Shown here piece by piece: positions 46,425 through 58,870 of a stretch of 64,000 bases of DNA (within the stretch, counting starts at the first letter, position 1; each line of letters begins with the position of its first letter). A model generated the notes under the pieces. The model did not search any database. It was not told where the DNA came from and saw only the letters and a program-made list of their open reading frames with translations. Both the position numbers and the translations under genes were made by a program. Source of the DNA: Physcia stellaris (lineage: Eukaryota > Ascomycota > Lecanoromycetes > Caliciales > Physciaceae); contig JABSSW010000030.1 of the NCBI GenBank assembly GCA_018902385.1, positions 248,001 to 312,000 on the forward strand. The letters are read 5' to 3'.

Positions 46425-48430
46425 ATGTCGGAATCTTTAGACGATGTGCATTCAAGCCTCAATGAGGGCGATCTCCTTCCTGGTTCCCCTAGCTATGCGA
46501 TGCGCCTTTTGAACAGTGTTGATGAGACTGACGAGGCAAGTACGGGCCAGCTTTCACCGTCCTCTTCTCAAGGTACAACCCAACATGGACTGTTGGATGT
46601 TGTGGAAGAAGGCCTTATCACTCGCCGCCCGAAACACGTAATCACTCATTATGGTCGACCGATGGAGTCAATAGCACGTTTGCTACACGACGTTGGGCGG
46701 TGGGTACAAGGCCCTCGACCACCTCGACCGTACAAGATAGACCCAGTTTTCCCGCGAGTCCAGACCACCCCTTTAGTGTTTCTTCAGAAATTCTTTCCAG
46801 AACGACGGCAAAAATATTGGCTATTTGGCGCAATCTTTCTTCTTTGGGTATTCGTCTTTCTGGTCGTCTTGTCTAGATCGATACTTGGATGTCGGATTCC
46901 TGGTTATGAAACGCCAGTTCGGTTGTCTTGCGTCTCGAGGTTCTGGTATACGGCTCTCTGCATTGCCCTCGTCGTTCTGGCTGACCTTTCTAGGCGTAGC
47001 AGTACCTTCTGCGGCGTTGCTGCCGCAAATTGTCACCCGTCTCATAATTTGATATTTGCTTTTCGATGCCCAGCTGATTGCCGAGGGACCATAATCTCTT
47101 CCCCGGAAACGGTTGGTGACAAAGCATACAATTATCGCAGTATGGTTGTTGGTGGTCCGATAACAGCAGCAGGAACAAATATCTCAATATATCGTGGAGA
47201 TTCTTTCATCTGTGGAGCTGCAATCCACGCTGGCATTCTCAGTAATTCTGACGGCGGAGGTGGTGTGGTGTCGCTAGTGGGAGAACACCATGATTTTCCT
47301 GCTATTGACGCGAATGGCATCCTGAGCCTCAATTTTACTCCTAGCTTCCCAGTGTCGTTTACCTTTCTTGAGAACGCGAGTGGAGCCTCAGCTCAATGTC
47401 GAGATCCTCGATGGTGGTTAGTCCTGATTACGGTGCTCTTCACGGTCACAGTATCCATTTTTACCACCTCACCATCCGCGTTTTTGGCTCAACTTTTGTC
47501 GCTATATTTTTCTGCGTTGCGCTGGCATCCGATCCTCCAGATTTCGAAAATTACATGTCAGTGGTTTCGTGGGCTTTTCGTGGGTTCCTTCCCGCTGCGT
47601 CGTTTGGCCTTGTGATTTATTACTACTGTGTTCATTATACCCTCAACCACTTGAGCGCACAAATCGAAAAGACCGTTCTATGGCTAGGTGGTTGCTGGCT
47701 TGGCGCGTCAAGCAACTTTACCTTTGAAAAGCTGCCTATCCAGCGTATGACACCTCATGACCTCCAGCAGCCAGGAGCAATACTCACCCTAGTCACGATT
47801 GTTTTAATCATCTTCCTCATTACCATCTTTCAAGCGTGGACATTCAGGATAGAAGGTAGGATGCCTCGATACCTCACCTTTTACGCCTGTATCGGTTTGC
47901 TAATCTTGGCATTAACCACAATCCCGTACACCAACGTTCGGATTCACCACTATATTCTAGCACTCATACTTCTTCCGGGCACGACATTACAGACCCGTCC
48001 AAGTCTTTTCTACCAAGGCCTCCTTGTGGGTCTTTTCATCAATGGGATCGCTCGGTGGGGCTTCGATAGTATCCTGCAAACACCGAGAGAGCTGTACGGG
48101 GACGATTACAACAGTGCAATCCCCCAAATTGTCGTTTCAAGTGTCAATAGCAGCATAAACAGCATCGCCATCTCATGGAATCATACGAAGAGTGGGTTCG
48201 ATGGCATCAGTGTCTTGATAAACGACGTCGAACGCTTTCGCGCTCCCGAAGCTCAAAGCATTGATTCATTCAACTGGACGAGACTTAAAGTCGCGGAACC
48301 CGAGTATTTTCGTTTCGCATATGTGAAGTACGGAAATCTGGGTGGCGTTTCCATCGGCAAATTCACGAAGCCGGGAATTTGGGGATCGGATGGTGTCTGG
48401 GTTCCTCCTGAGCCCGAGGCAGCTGGATGA
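46425..48430 (+). CDS. LCCL-domain multi-pass membrane protein, with one frameshift
   Basis: The gene encodes a fungal LCCL-domain membrane protein of about 650 residues. Exon 1 (46,425-46,945) has an acidic, disordered N-terminus and one helix (YWLFGAIFLLWVFVFLVVLS). A 48-nt intron (46,946-46,993; GTATAC, branch CTGAC, CTAG) joins CVSRFW to RSSTFCGVAAANC. The LCCL domain follows (FAFRCPADCRGTI, NYRSMVVGGPI, IYRGDSFICGAAIHAGI, SFPVSFTF). The C-terminal half has several helices (FVAIFFCVALASDPPDFENY, LTLVTIVLIIFLITIFQAW). The two halves are in different frames: the frame shifts by one base near 47,475-47,485, at a run of five T, where TTSPSA should continue as VFGSTF. This may be an assembly error or a young pseudogene. 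The role of fungal LCCL proteins is unknown. Confidence 0.8.
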
Positions 48431-50758
48431 ATCGCTTTTCAGGGTATCACTGACTAACAGCTATAAGCCGAGTCGCGGCTTTAGAGAGCGCCTGATACTC
48501 AACATGTCCTGGACTTCTCCAGTCGCGTACTGTATTTCTGTCGATGGACTATTTACCTTTCAGCAAAGAAAAAAGGTTGACCATCTTCGGAGTCATGATT
48601 CCATGGCCAATGCGTCTCAGTACTGTAGTCAGTTTGCAGAAACATATCAACTTTCGTCCAAATAAAGAAGTCAGGTCAGCCTATTTTGGGATCATAGGTA
48701 TAGTCGATATCATTGAAATTTTCATATGAAGGCCTCTGCAAAATTCAATACAGCATGGGAGCTGTCGGGATTAATGGGTAGTCAAGGAGTGTTTGCTGAG
48801 AAAGCTGTTGAGGATACTGCACGCCACAAATCTAATACGATGCACCGTTCAATTCCTCAAATTGTCCTTTACTCGATGGTGAGTCGCAGTTTCATCAAAG
48901 GATACCACGCATCTTTGTCGTCCATCATGCTCTCCTCGTTACTGGTCTTTCGGTAGTGACCCAGTCGATTCCCTGAGCTATCTTGCCACGCTCTAGGCTC
49001 GATAATGAAGGAATTCTTCGCAAGCTCCCTTTTCCAGAGGAGTATCATCATCGTCGCTGTCGGGAATATTTCTTCGGTCTGGGTTCCTCACTCTTCCCTC
49101 TCCTTGCCTATTCCACAAGTCCACCTTGAACATATTCAGGATAGCTGTAACAAATCCACAGCTATTTACTCTATCACTCACCATTTGAAAGGTCATACAG
49201 AGACCCATGATTACGACAGCGCAAATGGTAGCGACATGGTATTCTCAATATATGGGCGATGGTTTCGGGATCATAACGTCGATATCGATTTCGGGAACTT
49301 CGTCGCCAAGCTCATTCGCGTTAAGATTCTATCTTTTGAACAAAAGCCGATCGTCGGAGATATCATAGAAATCCATAGAGCATGGTGAGAGCATGTGGAA
49401 AGCAGTTTACCGTTATGCTCTAGAAAAACTGACTCGACAGGAACGGAAATTGGCGATGGCAGTATTCGGATCAACAGAAAGCAGAACATGTACTATCCCA
49501 TGGTCTGCTGTGGTGCTATCCTGCCTCCCATGCATCGCCATTGATACACCCAATATGATAATACGCTTACCCGTGTTTGGCACAAAGCATATGAAGACGG
49601 CATGAAGACGGTGTGTAGATGACATGAAGGAAACATCATCTTCTGCTTCCGTCCCATGTCGGGTAATCATAGATCTGTCGGCGTTTCCTAAAAATAAGCA
49701 CCACTTACCATCAGACCATGGGATAAGCTCAGGCCCTTTTTCGGGCTTTGATCATAATTGTCGATCACCATACAACGCCAGGGATGGAGAAATGTCGATT
49801 TGTTACGTACAAACATTCCATCGGAAATAAACGCGCCGATTACCTTCGAAAGCATAAGCCCCAAGCTTGAGTCAGACAAGTCCCTGGGTTATCAAAATGA
49901 CGATTTTATAATTACCGCGCTCTCAGCAGCCATAGATCTCATCACAGCCCTTGAAACGCGTGAAGAAAAAGCCTTCCCAGAGAACCAACGAGATTCAAGC
50001 ATGATAGATGAGAGAGGAGCAGATCCAGGACAACACGCGAGACAAGCTAAGTCTATGGGTTACACCAGACCAGAAACTCGAGGGACGTCAAGTAGCTGGG
50101 TTAAGCTTGTTATAGGCGAAAACGTGCTGCCGCCGATTACTCCTGCGGTACTGCAAATGAAGCGGCTCTCACGGTATGGCAGAAATGGCCATGTTTGCAC
50201 GGTACCAGCACTGAACAAAGAGAGAGATACCGAATTGGCTGGCAGAGCTGGGACAGTCGTGCTAAATCTAGAAACGAGCTCTTTGGGCCTCGTGCAAGTT
50301 GGAGACCTTTTTCTTAGATCATGTGCTGGATACTACTTCGGAAAGGCCATGAGATTTGTGGTCGGATATTTGCGGTGGTTTTGATCAACGGCGTTATGTC
50401 AACAGAGACTGCGAGAAATTGGCCTCAGGATCATTGGCTTTCTGATGGTTGGAGCTACAAGGAGTCAAAGAGAGTTTGTGTTCCATAAATAAAGTCCCTT
50501 CTACAAGCCTCTGGCATATCAAGAACTCAGAATACCTCAAACTTCCAGACATTTTGTTAGGTAATGCAACTACCAAAGAGTGTGAAGCATTATTATGTCA
50601 GTCCAGCTCATCTCCATAGAGGCGCAGATAGACTTCGACTGTTGTATCAAGCCGACTCGTATGCTGCAACTTTATATTAAAAACAGTTTGTGATTACAGC
50701 ATCATCCCCCCCTCCTCATTGATAAAAGATTGAGTGTGCATCGACATTTTCATTTTAT
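48431..50758. other. Poorly understood region with two plus-strand open frames
   Basis: Two frames are longer than chance would easily give: 49,005-49,388 (127 codons, MKEFFASSLFQRSIIIVAVG...) and 49,758-50,384 (208 codons, MSITIQRQGWRNVDLLRTNI...). The second contains LGYQNDDFIITALSAAIDLI and a hydrophobic-acidic pattern that could be a real domain. Neither was assigned to a family, and no splice scheme joining them was convincing. They may be parts of a decaying gene downstream of the LCCL gene. Confidence 0.35.
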
Positions 50759-51598
50759 CTATCCCAGCTTCACAAAGGTCTCCCGAGGAGGGTCTGCCCG
50801 GTTTGCAAGGTAGGTAAACGTAATGAAGGTGACCCATCGAAGTAAACGATTTTTTTTCTTTTTCTCAACAGCCAGCAGCCAGATATCCTTGTGATCGATA
50901 TTCCTCTCGCTATTAAATTCCAGATTGTTTGCGTCAAATACATGATCGATGCAGTGAGTTACTTCCTCCCTGGGATTATCGACATCCTTCGCGAGCGGTC
51001 CAGGCTTGGCATTCACATTAAACCACCAATCTTCCACATCTAAAACCGATTGAAGTGCGAGGCACTGCTCGAATGTGAGTCGAAAGCGAATGCCATTCAT
51101 TGTGTGAACTTTCATGTAGGCTTCAAATGCCTGCAAAAGCTCAAGTTGCTGACAATTCGGAGCAAGACCAGGAACGCGGACCAAGACGCTCAATCCTCCA
51201 ACCGTTCGCAGCTCAGGTAAAGCCACATCTCGTGGTAAGAAGCTAACATCCCGCGATTCGAGCCCATTCATTGTAGCTTCCGTGAAGATGTTGTCGCGAT
51301 CGGCTATAACGTGATATGTGGCTATGGCTTGGGTCAGACTCTTGAGATCCTGAAACGATGTGAGATTCCTTAGGATCATGGCTTTGAGTTCTGCGGGTAA
51401 GAACAAAAGATAAGGCTTCGGTTGGCGAACGGAATTTTTGCCGGAGAGTAGTCGTGATTCCTCCACTTGGCGGCCGAACGACTCTCGCTGATGGAGATCA
51501 GGGCGATCGCATCTTGTAGGCGTAATTTGGACATCTTTGCGCTTCTGTACTCGGATGGCGATGACTAGAGCGATCGCTAAAACAATCAGGACAATCAT
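50759..51598 (-). CDS. F-box-like protein, local paralogue family member 2, with membrane anchor
   Basis: The single-exon protein has 279 residues. It starts with a hydrophobic segment, MIVLIVLAIALVIAIRVQKR, that looks like a signal anchor and is absent from the other two family members. The shared F-box-like block LLFLPAELKAMILRNLTSF is followed by DLKSLTQAIATYHVIADRDN, IFTEATMNGLESRDVSFLPR, CLALQSVLDVEDWWFNV and KPGPLAKDVDNPREEVTHC. These line up with the gene at 37,766 without large gaps. It lacks the long disordered N-terminus of the other two. A basic EKKKKNRLLR stretch lies near the C-terminus. Function unknown. Confidence 0.7.
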   Translation of the reverse strand: MIVLIVLAIALVIAIRVQKRKDVQITPTRCDRPDLHQRESFGRQVEESRLLSGKNSVRQPKPYLLFLPAELKAMILRNLTSFQDLKSLTQAIATYHVIADRDNIFTEATMNGLESRDVSFLPRDVALPELRTVGGLSVLVRVPGLAPNCQQLELLQAFEAYMKVHTMNGIRFRLTFEQCLALQSVLDVEDWWFNVNAKPGPLAKDVDNPREEVTHCIDHVFDANNLEFNSERNIDHKDIWLLAVEKKKKNRLLRWVTFITFTYLANRADPPRETFVKLG

Positions 51599-53690
51599 GG
51601 CGACGTTTGCCGATTTCAGGTCAGACGCTGAGAAAGATATGATCGAGTATTGGATTCAAGCAGGGCCACTCGGATTCTGCTGTTGAACAGCAATAGGCTC
51701 AGGTTTCAAGGCGCTAGAAGTAATCAAATCCAATCTATGGCTAAGATATGGCGGGTGGTGAACTTGATGAATGAGTTCCAAAGCCGGGATACTGAAGCGA
51801 AAGCTCCAGAAAAGAGAGCTAGTTAGCTTTGATAAAATACATCATAACGATGTAGCCAGGACAATTTATGTCTTGACTTCTTTGCTGCGCGAAGAGGTCC
51901 CAAAATACCTTACCTGTTAGAGAACTAAGAGTCTTTAGTGTATGTGCTTGATAGTGACTATGTGAAATGATGAACCAGTCACATATCGAAAAGGGTGAAT
52001 TAGACAATGAACAAGGAAGCTTGCACGAACATGTATTACAGTCGTACTGGCTCAAATACCGCGAATGAAGGTTTATAGCACACTTGCTAATGAGAACCTA
52101 GCGACTCTCGTACCACTTTCAATCACGCTCGCAGATCTTGCAGGTCATTGAGTCAAGCTTGCTGTAAGTGGCTTGAAATGACGATTCGGAGGTCCTCACA
52201 AGATCATTAATTTGTTCTTATTGGAACCTTGGAATCACAGTACGTTAGCCAGCAGGATGAATGCAGAAGTTAAGGCAGACGGCTCCAGAGCTTCATAATC
52301 CTTCGACGAAGTGAATTTAGCACCCAGTCTCATCATTGAATACTCAGCTCCACAGGATCTATGAACCCTCATACCTGAGTGGGATTCCGTTGAAAAGAGG
52401 TGCGGCGATGGCGCACGTTCAAAAGTAGGTGTAGGTAAGAAGTCCTTGGCCCCAGCAAAGAGTACCGATTACTCATACCATGTGATGCTGGCCAACGGAG
52501 CACAAACAAGCTGAACCCACTGTTCGTATGATTCCTCTGTACATTTTGGCCTGCAGCGTGTTCAAATCCAACAAATCGATTCCGATTGGCAGGCTTTCAT
52601 CCGAGCTGGGCTTGCTGCGAAATTGAATGAGATGATGCGTCGAAAGAGTTCACTTCTGAACCTGTGGGAGATATATTTAATGGGACGGGAGATACTGTGA
52701 AGAAAGAAACAACCGAGAATCAGTGGTTACCTCTGGTTATGTAGTAGGTAGAGAGTACTGTAATCAGCTTTCAATGACGTTGAAAAAAGGATCCAGTACT
52801 GTAGAGCTGAGTCATCACATGCCAAGATTTGCCAAGCTGTCTTCAGATCTGACGTCACTTGTGTACACTCGAAGACAGGTTCGTACAAGTAGACTTCCCC
52901 GTGCATTAACTAGTAAGTAATAATAGCTTGGTCAGGTGTGTTCTTTTCGTGCTAACTGACTTCGATGCAGTACGATTGCTTTCCCCCTCCTTATCCTGGT
53001 GAGCGATTCCCCAGAAAACGAGCATCGAAGTCGCAAGGAATAAATCCGTGGAGCAGGAGGTGTAGGAGTAGCCTGGCATATATCTTCTCCTGGACCCGTA
53101 CGAATGGCTACTCACTCCTATGCGAAGATTCTATGCAGTTCTCATCCGAGATTCCTGCACCGATTACCTAATTGCCACCGCCATGGCCGCCAAATCTTCT
53201 GGCCGCTCCCTCCAGAATCCAAGCCAATATCGCTGACGAAGAGAACATGATACTGATAGTGGTGCTTGCGCAGCTGTACTCGTTTTAATATCAGCACTCA
53301 AACATGTCCAGGGCGAGAGGGTACAATGTACAAAATGGGATGCCATTGAGGTGTATGGGTCGTGGTCTTTGAGACCGAGTCGCGAATCTTGATATTCATC
53401 GAGTTAGCCGATTTCAAATCCTGCATGCTGGCGGATATCTTCGGTCAAAGCCTTGCTTCAGTAATGCAAGGCTAACAACTTCCCCGCCTTCAGGTACATA
53501 TTGACGTCAACAATTGCGAAGGAATTCAACGAAGTGTACAGGCCCAACAATTTGTGATTCCAAGGCCTTTAAAGATCTTCAGCTATAGCTTACCCTTGGG
53601 TCCGTCCCACATCCTCATATTCCATGAGACAGGAAGCCATCAACTGACTACATTTTGACCTGTAATACTTTGGACAACAAAATCGTCTCA
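51599..53690. other. Intergenic region, nothing recognised
   Basis: About 2.1 kb of normal composition between divergent genes. Only short frames without motifs are present. It presumably contains the promoters of the F-box-like gene and of the asparagine synthetase gene. Confidence 0.6.
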
Positions 53691-56047
53691 ATGTGTGGAA
53701 TCACGGCTGTTTTAAGCCTCACTGGTTGCCATGCCATGAATGGGTGCTCATGTTCCAAGAATTTGGAAGGAGCGAAGCAAGACCGCGAGGCTTGTAAGCG
53801 TCGAGACCCGAGCGGAGAAGGCGTCAGTACACAAGAGCAGATGAACGGTAGTCTAAACGCTATAAAGCACCGTGGACCGGACTCACATGGTAGCTGGGTC
53901 AGTGCTGATGGAAAAGTTGGTATGTTGTCTTGCTCTCAAACAAGTATAGGCTCCCCTTCTGAGCTTTGACAAGCCCTGGGTAGTTGTCGACTGGAGATCA
54001 ACGACCTTAGTCCTACAGGGAACCAGCCATTTCAAAACGCTGACAATACTGTTCATGCCGTTGTTAATGGCGAATTGTATGATTACCAACGTATCCGTCA
54101 AGACATGATCAATAAGACAGGGTACGTTTTCCGAGGAACAAGTGATTGCGAGATTGTTGTTGCCTTGTACGAATACTACGGGGTCGCCTTTTTGTCCCAT
54201 CTCCGTGGAGAGTTCGCTCTATGCCTATACGACTCAAATCGGCAACTATTCCTCGCATCTCGAGATCGAAGTGGCGTGAAACCACTGTTTTGGACCATCG
54301 TTGATAACAGACTGCTTCTTGCATCCGAGGCAAAGGCACTGCTGCCATACGGCTGGCAGCCCGAATGGGATGTTCGTAGCATTGTGACTAGTGCTTGGCT
54401 CACTGAAGAGAGGACGATCTTCAAAGGCGTCCAGAAAGTCCGCCCAGGCTATTACATGACTTGTATCGGCTCAGCCTTTATGACACAACGACAGTATTGG
54501 GACCACGACTACCCTGACAAACATAAAATTGAGACACGGAATGTTGACGAAATGATTGAAGGTGTTCGCTCTAGATTATTGGAGGCAGTACGGATCCGGC
54601 TTCAAGCGGATGTACCCGTCGGTATACACCTTTCGGGTGGCATCGATTCCGCCGTCATAGCTGGTATGGCGAAGCATCTCCTTGACACTGGTCAGGCCAA
54701 GCTTGGTTCGCTTGACACGAATCAGCAATTACAATGTTTGGGGGTCGCGTTTGATAAGGATAGTGGGTACGATGAGTCTGGTAATACTCACTAATTCGTT
54801 AACGTGGACAAGCGCTAATAAGATTGAAGATGTTGCAAAACGCACGTCAGATTGGCTTGGCGTCGATTTTCAAACCGCAGATATGACCGAGTCCGTATTT
54901 GCCGACAACTTCGAAGATGCTACCTGGTATGATGAGCAGATTCACACAGACCTTGGTTTCGTTGGAAAACATGTACTATCGAAAGTGACGCAGGATAGTA
55001 ATTTGAAGACAATACTCAGTGGTTGGTCTTCACATTTACATACACAATAATAATGCTGAGCCAACACAGGACAGGGTTCGGATGAGATCTTTGGCGGCTA
55101 CCATTTCCTTGTACCAGATGACTTGCGAGAGCCAGATTTCTCATGGCCAGACGAGACGCCACCAGAGCAGTTCAGAAAGGTCCAGTCTGCAATGGCACGA
55201 GAACCGTCTGCGACGCGCGCGAAGCTGGGCAAGTTCGAGGCCGAGTCCCTACAGCCGCATATCTCACCTCAGTCGATGGATGAAGCACCGGAGTGGGTAA
55301 AGTTAATTCAAGGTTTTACCCGGCAACCTGAATTCGCTTCTTGGACTAAATCATTGGGTCGAAGTTCCATTACTGCGATCGTCATGGAGGATATCAGTGA
55401 AATGGTGAGACAGCAAATGAGAGGCAAATGGCACCCACTCCATTCCGCCTGCTATATGTGGAACAAGACTTTTCTATCCAATATTCTCCTTACAAATCTT
55501 GGCGATAGAACGGAGATGTCACATTCCGTCGAGGGACGGGTACCTTTCCTTGATCATCATCTCATGGAATACGTCAATGGTCTGCCCCCAGCCTCAAATT
55601 CCGGTATGATCCGGCTAGTAAGACGTTGACCGAGAAGTGGATATTGAAAGAAGCGAGCAAGCCGTTCATCACTAAAGAGCTGTACGAGCGTAAGAAGCAT
55701 GTAAGTATTTCACCTAATGAGCACAACAATAATCTATACCAAAGCCAGATGATATTTGATGGATGGGATGAATTCAGTCTGATTGAGAAGTCTTACTAAT
55801 CATCTACAAGCCCTACTCATCACCCGTCACATATGCCGTCAATGGACCTATGTACAAGCTTTTCCATCGGCTAATTACCAGGCAAAACATCGAGGCCCTT
55901 GGTTTTGTAGATTGGTCGACAACAGGAAAGACACTTCAGGAAGGATTCGAGGAACAAGATCCAGTGAAAATGCGCACAGTTTGTGTTGTTGCTCAATATG
56001 TAGTATTGGGCCATAAGTTTGGCATCAGAACGGCAAAGGTGGACTGA
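53691..56047 (+). CDS. Asparagine synthetase (glutamine-hydrolysing), with one frameshift
   Basis: The enzyme makes asparagine from aspartate, ATP and glutamine. Five exons are inferred: 53,691-53,919; 53,974-54,780; 54,830-55,021; 55,070-55,700; 55,811-56,047. The product would be about 698 residues. MCGITAV supplies the N-terminal nucleophile Cys2. The glutaminase domain shows HRGPDSHGSW, LGSCRLEINDLSPTGNQPF and VVNGELYDY. The synthetase domain shows VPVGIHLSGGIDSAVIAGM (the ATP-binding SGGxDS loop), SGQGSDEIFGGY across intron 3, HSVEGRVPFLDHH and KTLTEKWILKEASKPFI. All key motifs are present. Within exon 4 the frame shifts by one base near 55,590-55,605, between GLPPA and KFRYDPASK; no intron explains it. 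It is therefore either an assembly error or a recently damaged gene. Confidence 0.88.
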
Positions 56048-56819
56048 ACGAGTAAAAGCTGCTTTTGGGACTGGGTCTGAACTTGGCCCGGAGCCCATGC
56101 TGTTACAGAGAAGTAATTTCATCTTGAGCCATCATTGCCCTGTTGGTGTGGGTTCTGTGAGCCTTTCACATGCTTGGTTACTTCTTGTCACTATAGTTGA
56201 CAGGAACAACCAGCTCCCCTTTGAAAGACAGAACACGATGATTGGGGACTCACAATGGTCTCATGACCACTTTCAAAGTCTCCTTCTGTCTACATAAATG
56301 CAGATCTATAACCATAGGCATGCCTTTCTTTGTTTCTTAAGATGACCACGACTTGCTCTAGGTGCTGCGTGATGGAACCAACTTATTAGCTCTGAATAAC
56401 AATATTAGGACAATAGGCTAGACGAACCGTTGATCTAACTAATATTAGACATCCACGAAGACGTTGCATGGCCAGTACTGGTACAACTCAGTAGCGCTGA
56501 AATTATCTACCCCCCTTTGTGCTATTTCGTGGCTTGAACGCTTTTCCGCGATCGAGATCTCGGTTTGCCAGAACACGAAAGTCAGGATCCACATCTAGCA
56601 CGAGACCGGACCGCGCGGCAAATACCGAGTGAGCCTCGCGGTTCTAGACGCGTCACTCCCATTTTCTCTTCTTCAAATCGAACACTTGCTTTGGTTTCAT
56701 CTCGACATACCAGACAACAGCTGCTCTCCCATTTTAGTTGCAAGTCATACAACTCTCCATTCCAGCTTCTCTGAGTAGATCATCAATCGTACATCATTTC
56801 CCAGCAAGTTCCCGATACA
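56048..56819. other. Intergenic region, nothing recognised
   Basis: About 770 bp between the asparagine synthetase gene and the MYND gene. It should contain the former's 3' end and the latter's promoter and leader. No feature was recognised. Confidence 0.6.
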
Positions 56820-58853
56820 ATGTCGGGCCCAGGATACCAGGTTGTTGTGGCGCGCCTCATGGAGAATGGACAGGACGACCCTGCAATTAAGGCAGAGTTC
56901 AATGAGCAATTCGGTACTCTGATGAACATCATTCGGACTACCTACTCTGCAACCATGATCACGGATGTGAAATCGCTTGACTTGAGGACGATGTTCCGTC
57001 CCAAAGTTATTCTCTTAGTTACGTAAGACACACCCTTGCCCATCCTGTTCTTCCGTTCTTAATCAACGTATCTATCCGTGAGTAGACGAGCTAACCCCAT
57101 ATCTGCTTCAGCGAAGAGGTCACCAAACCTGCACATGTCAGCAAACTACACAAACCTCTGGCGAGGTATGTGCAGACAGGGGGCACGCTAATCCTATGCT
57201 GCTGGTTTGTCACCAAGTCTACTACCTGGGCCATCGAAGGCTTCTTGTGGGAGTTCACTAAGGAGTGGAAGATCGCTGAAGGCACGGGGGTACGTACCGC
57301 GACGTATCGCTATTTCTAAACTGCAACTACTGATCATCGATGAACAAACAGGAGTATGGACGCACCGACTTACGACTTAACCCATCTAGAACGATGGAAG
57401 CGAAGTTCGGCAGCGACGCCTTCAAGTTCATCGAGATGTCGTATCCACTAAAAGCTGTACATCTAAAAGGAGTGGCTGGGGACGATCAGATCTATGTTTC
57501 AGGAAAAGAGTTAGACTATCCAGGGATTCGAATCACGGGAGTGTTCGAGGACACTACGCCGTCCGCCTTTCGGAGGCACGGCAGTGGCTATTTGGGGTAT
57601 GTGGGAGATACGGAGCTTGAACACGGTACTCAGGCTTTGATTGTGGCGATGTTAGGTAAGTCTTAGCTTTATTCGCGTTGGCAAAGATCGAGCGCCCTTA
57701 ATGACGGGCTCTTTGTTGAAAGTTTAAGGGGTTTCTCTTCATACGGCGAAGGCGGGACTCTAATTGTTCGGCTTCTAATGTCGAGACTTGATCTGCTCTG
57801 AGTACTGATCCAGCAATTACAGAAGCTGCTATGAGATCCTCCCTACCTAACAACCACAAGCCTCCACGTCAGATACATCCCCTTCCACAACGTCCACCCA
57901 AACCGTTAGTCACACCCAATCCATTACTTTTCAGTACTCAGAAGGGCCCCGAGTCACATCCTGACCGCATGGCAAGCCGCGTCGTTGCCTCGAGTCAAGC
58001 AACAGCAATCCCAATCCGACCAACTCAACCGCATCTCAAAGTGACCACGCTACCATCAATGTTACCCGTCGCCCGCAATGACATAACGGCACTTCGCCAC
58101 TTCGAGAGAGATGGATCCGAGGATCCCACAGACGATAGCTATGGCGGCGGGTTCAAGACACCAAGCATCCACACCGATTGCTCGGGACCGCCCGCTCCGA
58201 ACTCGGGCTTTCGTGACTATCCAATGGCTCAAGACTGGCATACCGCTGGGACAGAAATCCACCGTCCTTCAGACGAGGCCCAAGACCATAAAAGTGACCA
58301 GCCTAATCCAGAGAGAGATGATGCGCCGACAAATGAGGCAGATCTTACTTCAAACAATGTGACTAAAAGGGGCGGGGGTGAGGATGATGACTCACTTTAC
58401 AATGCATCCATCAACGGCTCTAATGACAAGGCCGCAGTCCTTCACACCACTGACGCAGCAGTCAACTCCCCATCCACACCAAAACCCACCCCCAGCTCCA
58501 GCCGCTACAAAAACAACAACCACAATCACCACAAGACTCACATCAGCAATCAGGCCTATCCATCTCGGAACAGCGTCACCAAGCCGTCCAACCAAGCTCT
58601 CGTCCAGTACCAAAGCAACAACAATACTCATTCCCCTGATCCCGATCCAATGCCAGCACTCACACCCTGCAACCCCGGCTGCGCAGTCTGCACCATTTTG
58701 TTACCAGCTATGAAATGTGTTGCTTGTAGGAAGGTGCAATATTGTTCGGCCACATGCCAGAGGGTGGATTGGGAGGAGCATAAAGTGGTGTGTAAGGCTC
58801 AGGCACAGGATCGGGAAAGAGTAAATGGGAACGGAGGCACGAGCTCGGGATAG
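56820..58853 (+). CDS. MYND zinc-finger protein
   Basis: Four exons (56,820-57,022; 57,112-57,289; 57,352-57,655; 57,814-58,853) with introns of 89, 62 and 158 nt give 574 residues without a frame break. The first 230 residues form a compact, probably fungus-specific domain (QVVVARLMENGQDDPAIKAE, TLILCCWFVTKSTTWAIEGF, SYPLKAVHLKGVAGDDQIYV). A long low-complexity Pro/Thr/Asn/His linker follows. Near the C-terminus is a MYND finger, CAVC...CVACRKVQYCSATCQ...H...C, a zinc-binding protein-interaction module. The protein stops shortly after the finger, right at a 34-bp tandem duplication, while a long open frame continues in another phase. So it may have lost about 150 C-terminal residues. Function unknown. 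Confidence 0.82.
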
Positions 58854-58870
58854 GGTGAATGAGAACGGGG
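58803..58870 (+). repeat. 34-bp tandem duplication at the end of the MYND gene
   Basis: Units 58,803-58,836 and 58,837-58,870 match at 26 of 34 positions. The first is read in the MYND frame (AQDRERVNGNG) and the second in the next frame (ARARDRVNENG), giving nearly the same peptide. Because 34 is not a multiple of three, it switches phase and brings a stop at 58,851-58,853. Confidence 0.75.

Noticed and set aside
53691-56047. Asparagine synthetase as part of a secondary-metabolite cluster
   Set aside because: No polyketide synthase, peptide synthetase, transporter or P450 lies nearby; the neighbours are an F-box-like and a MYND gene.
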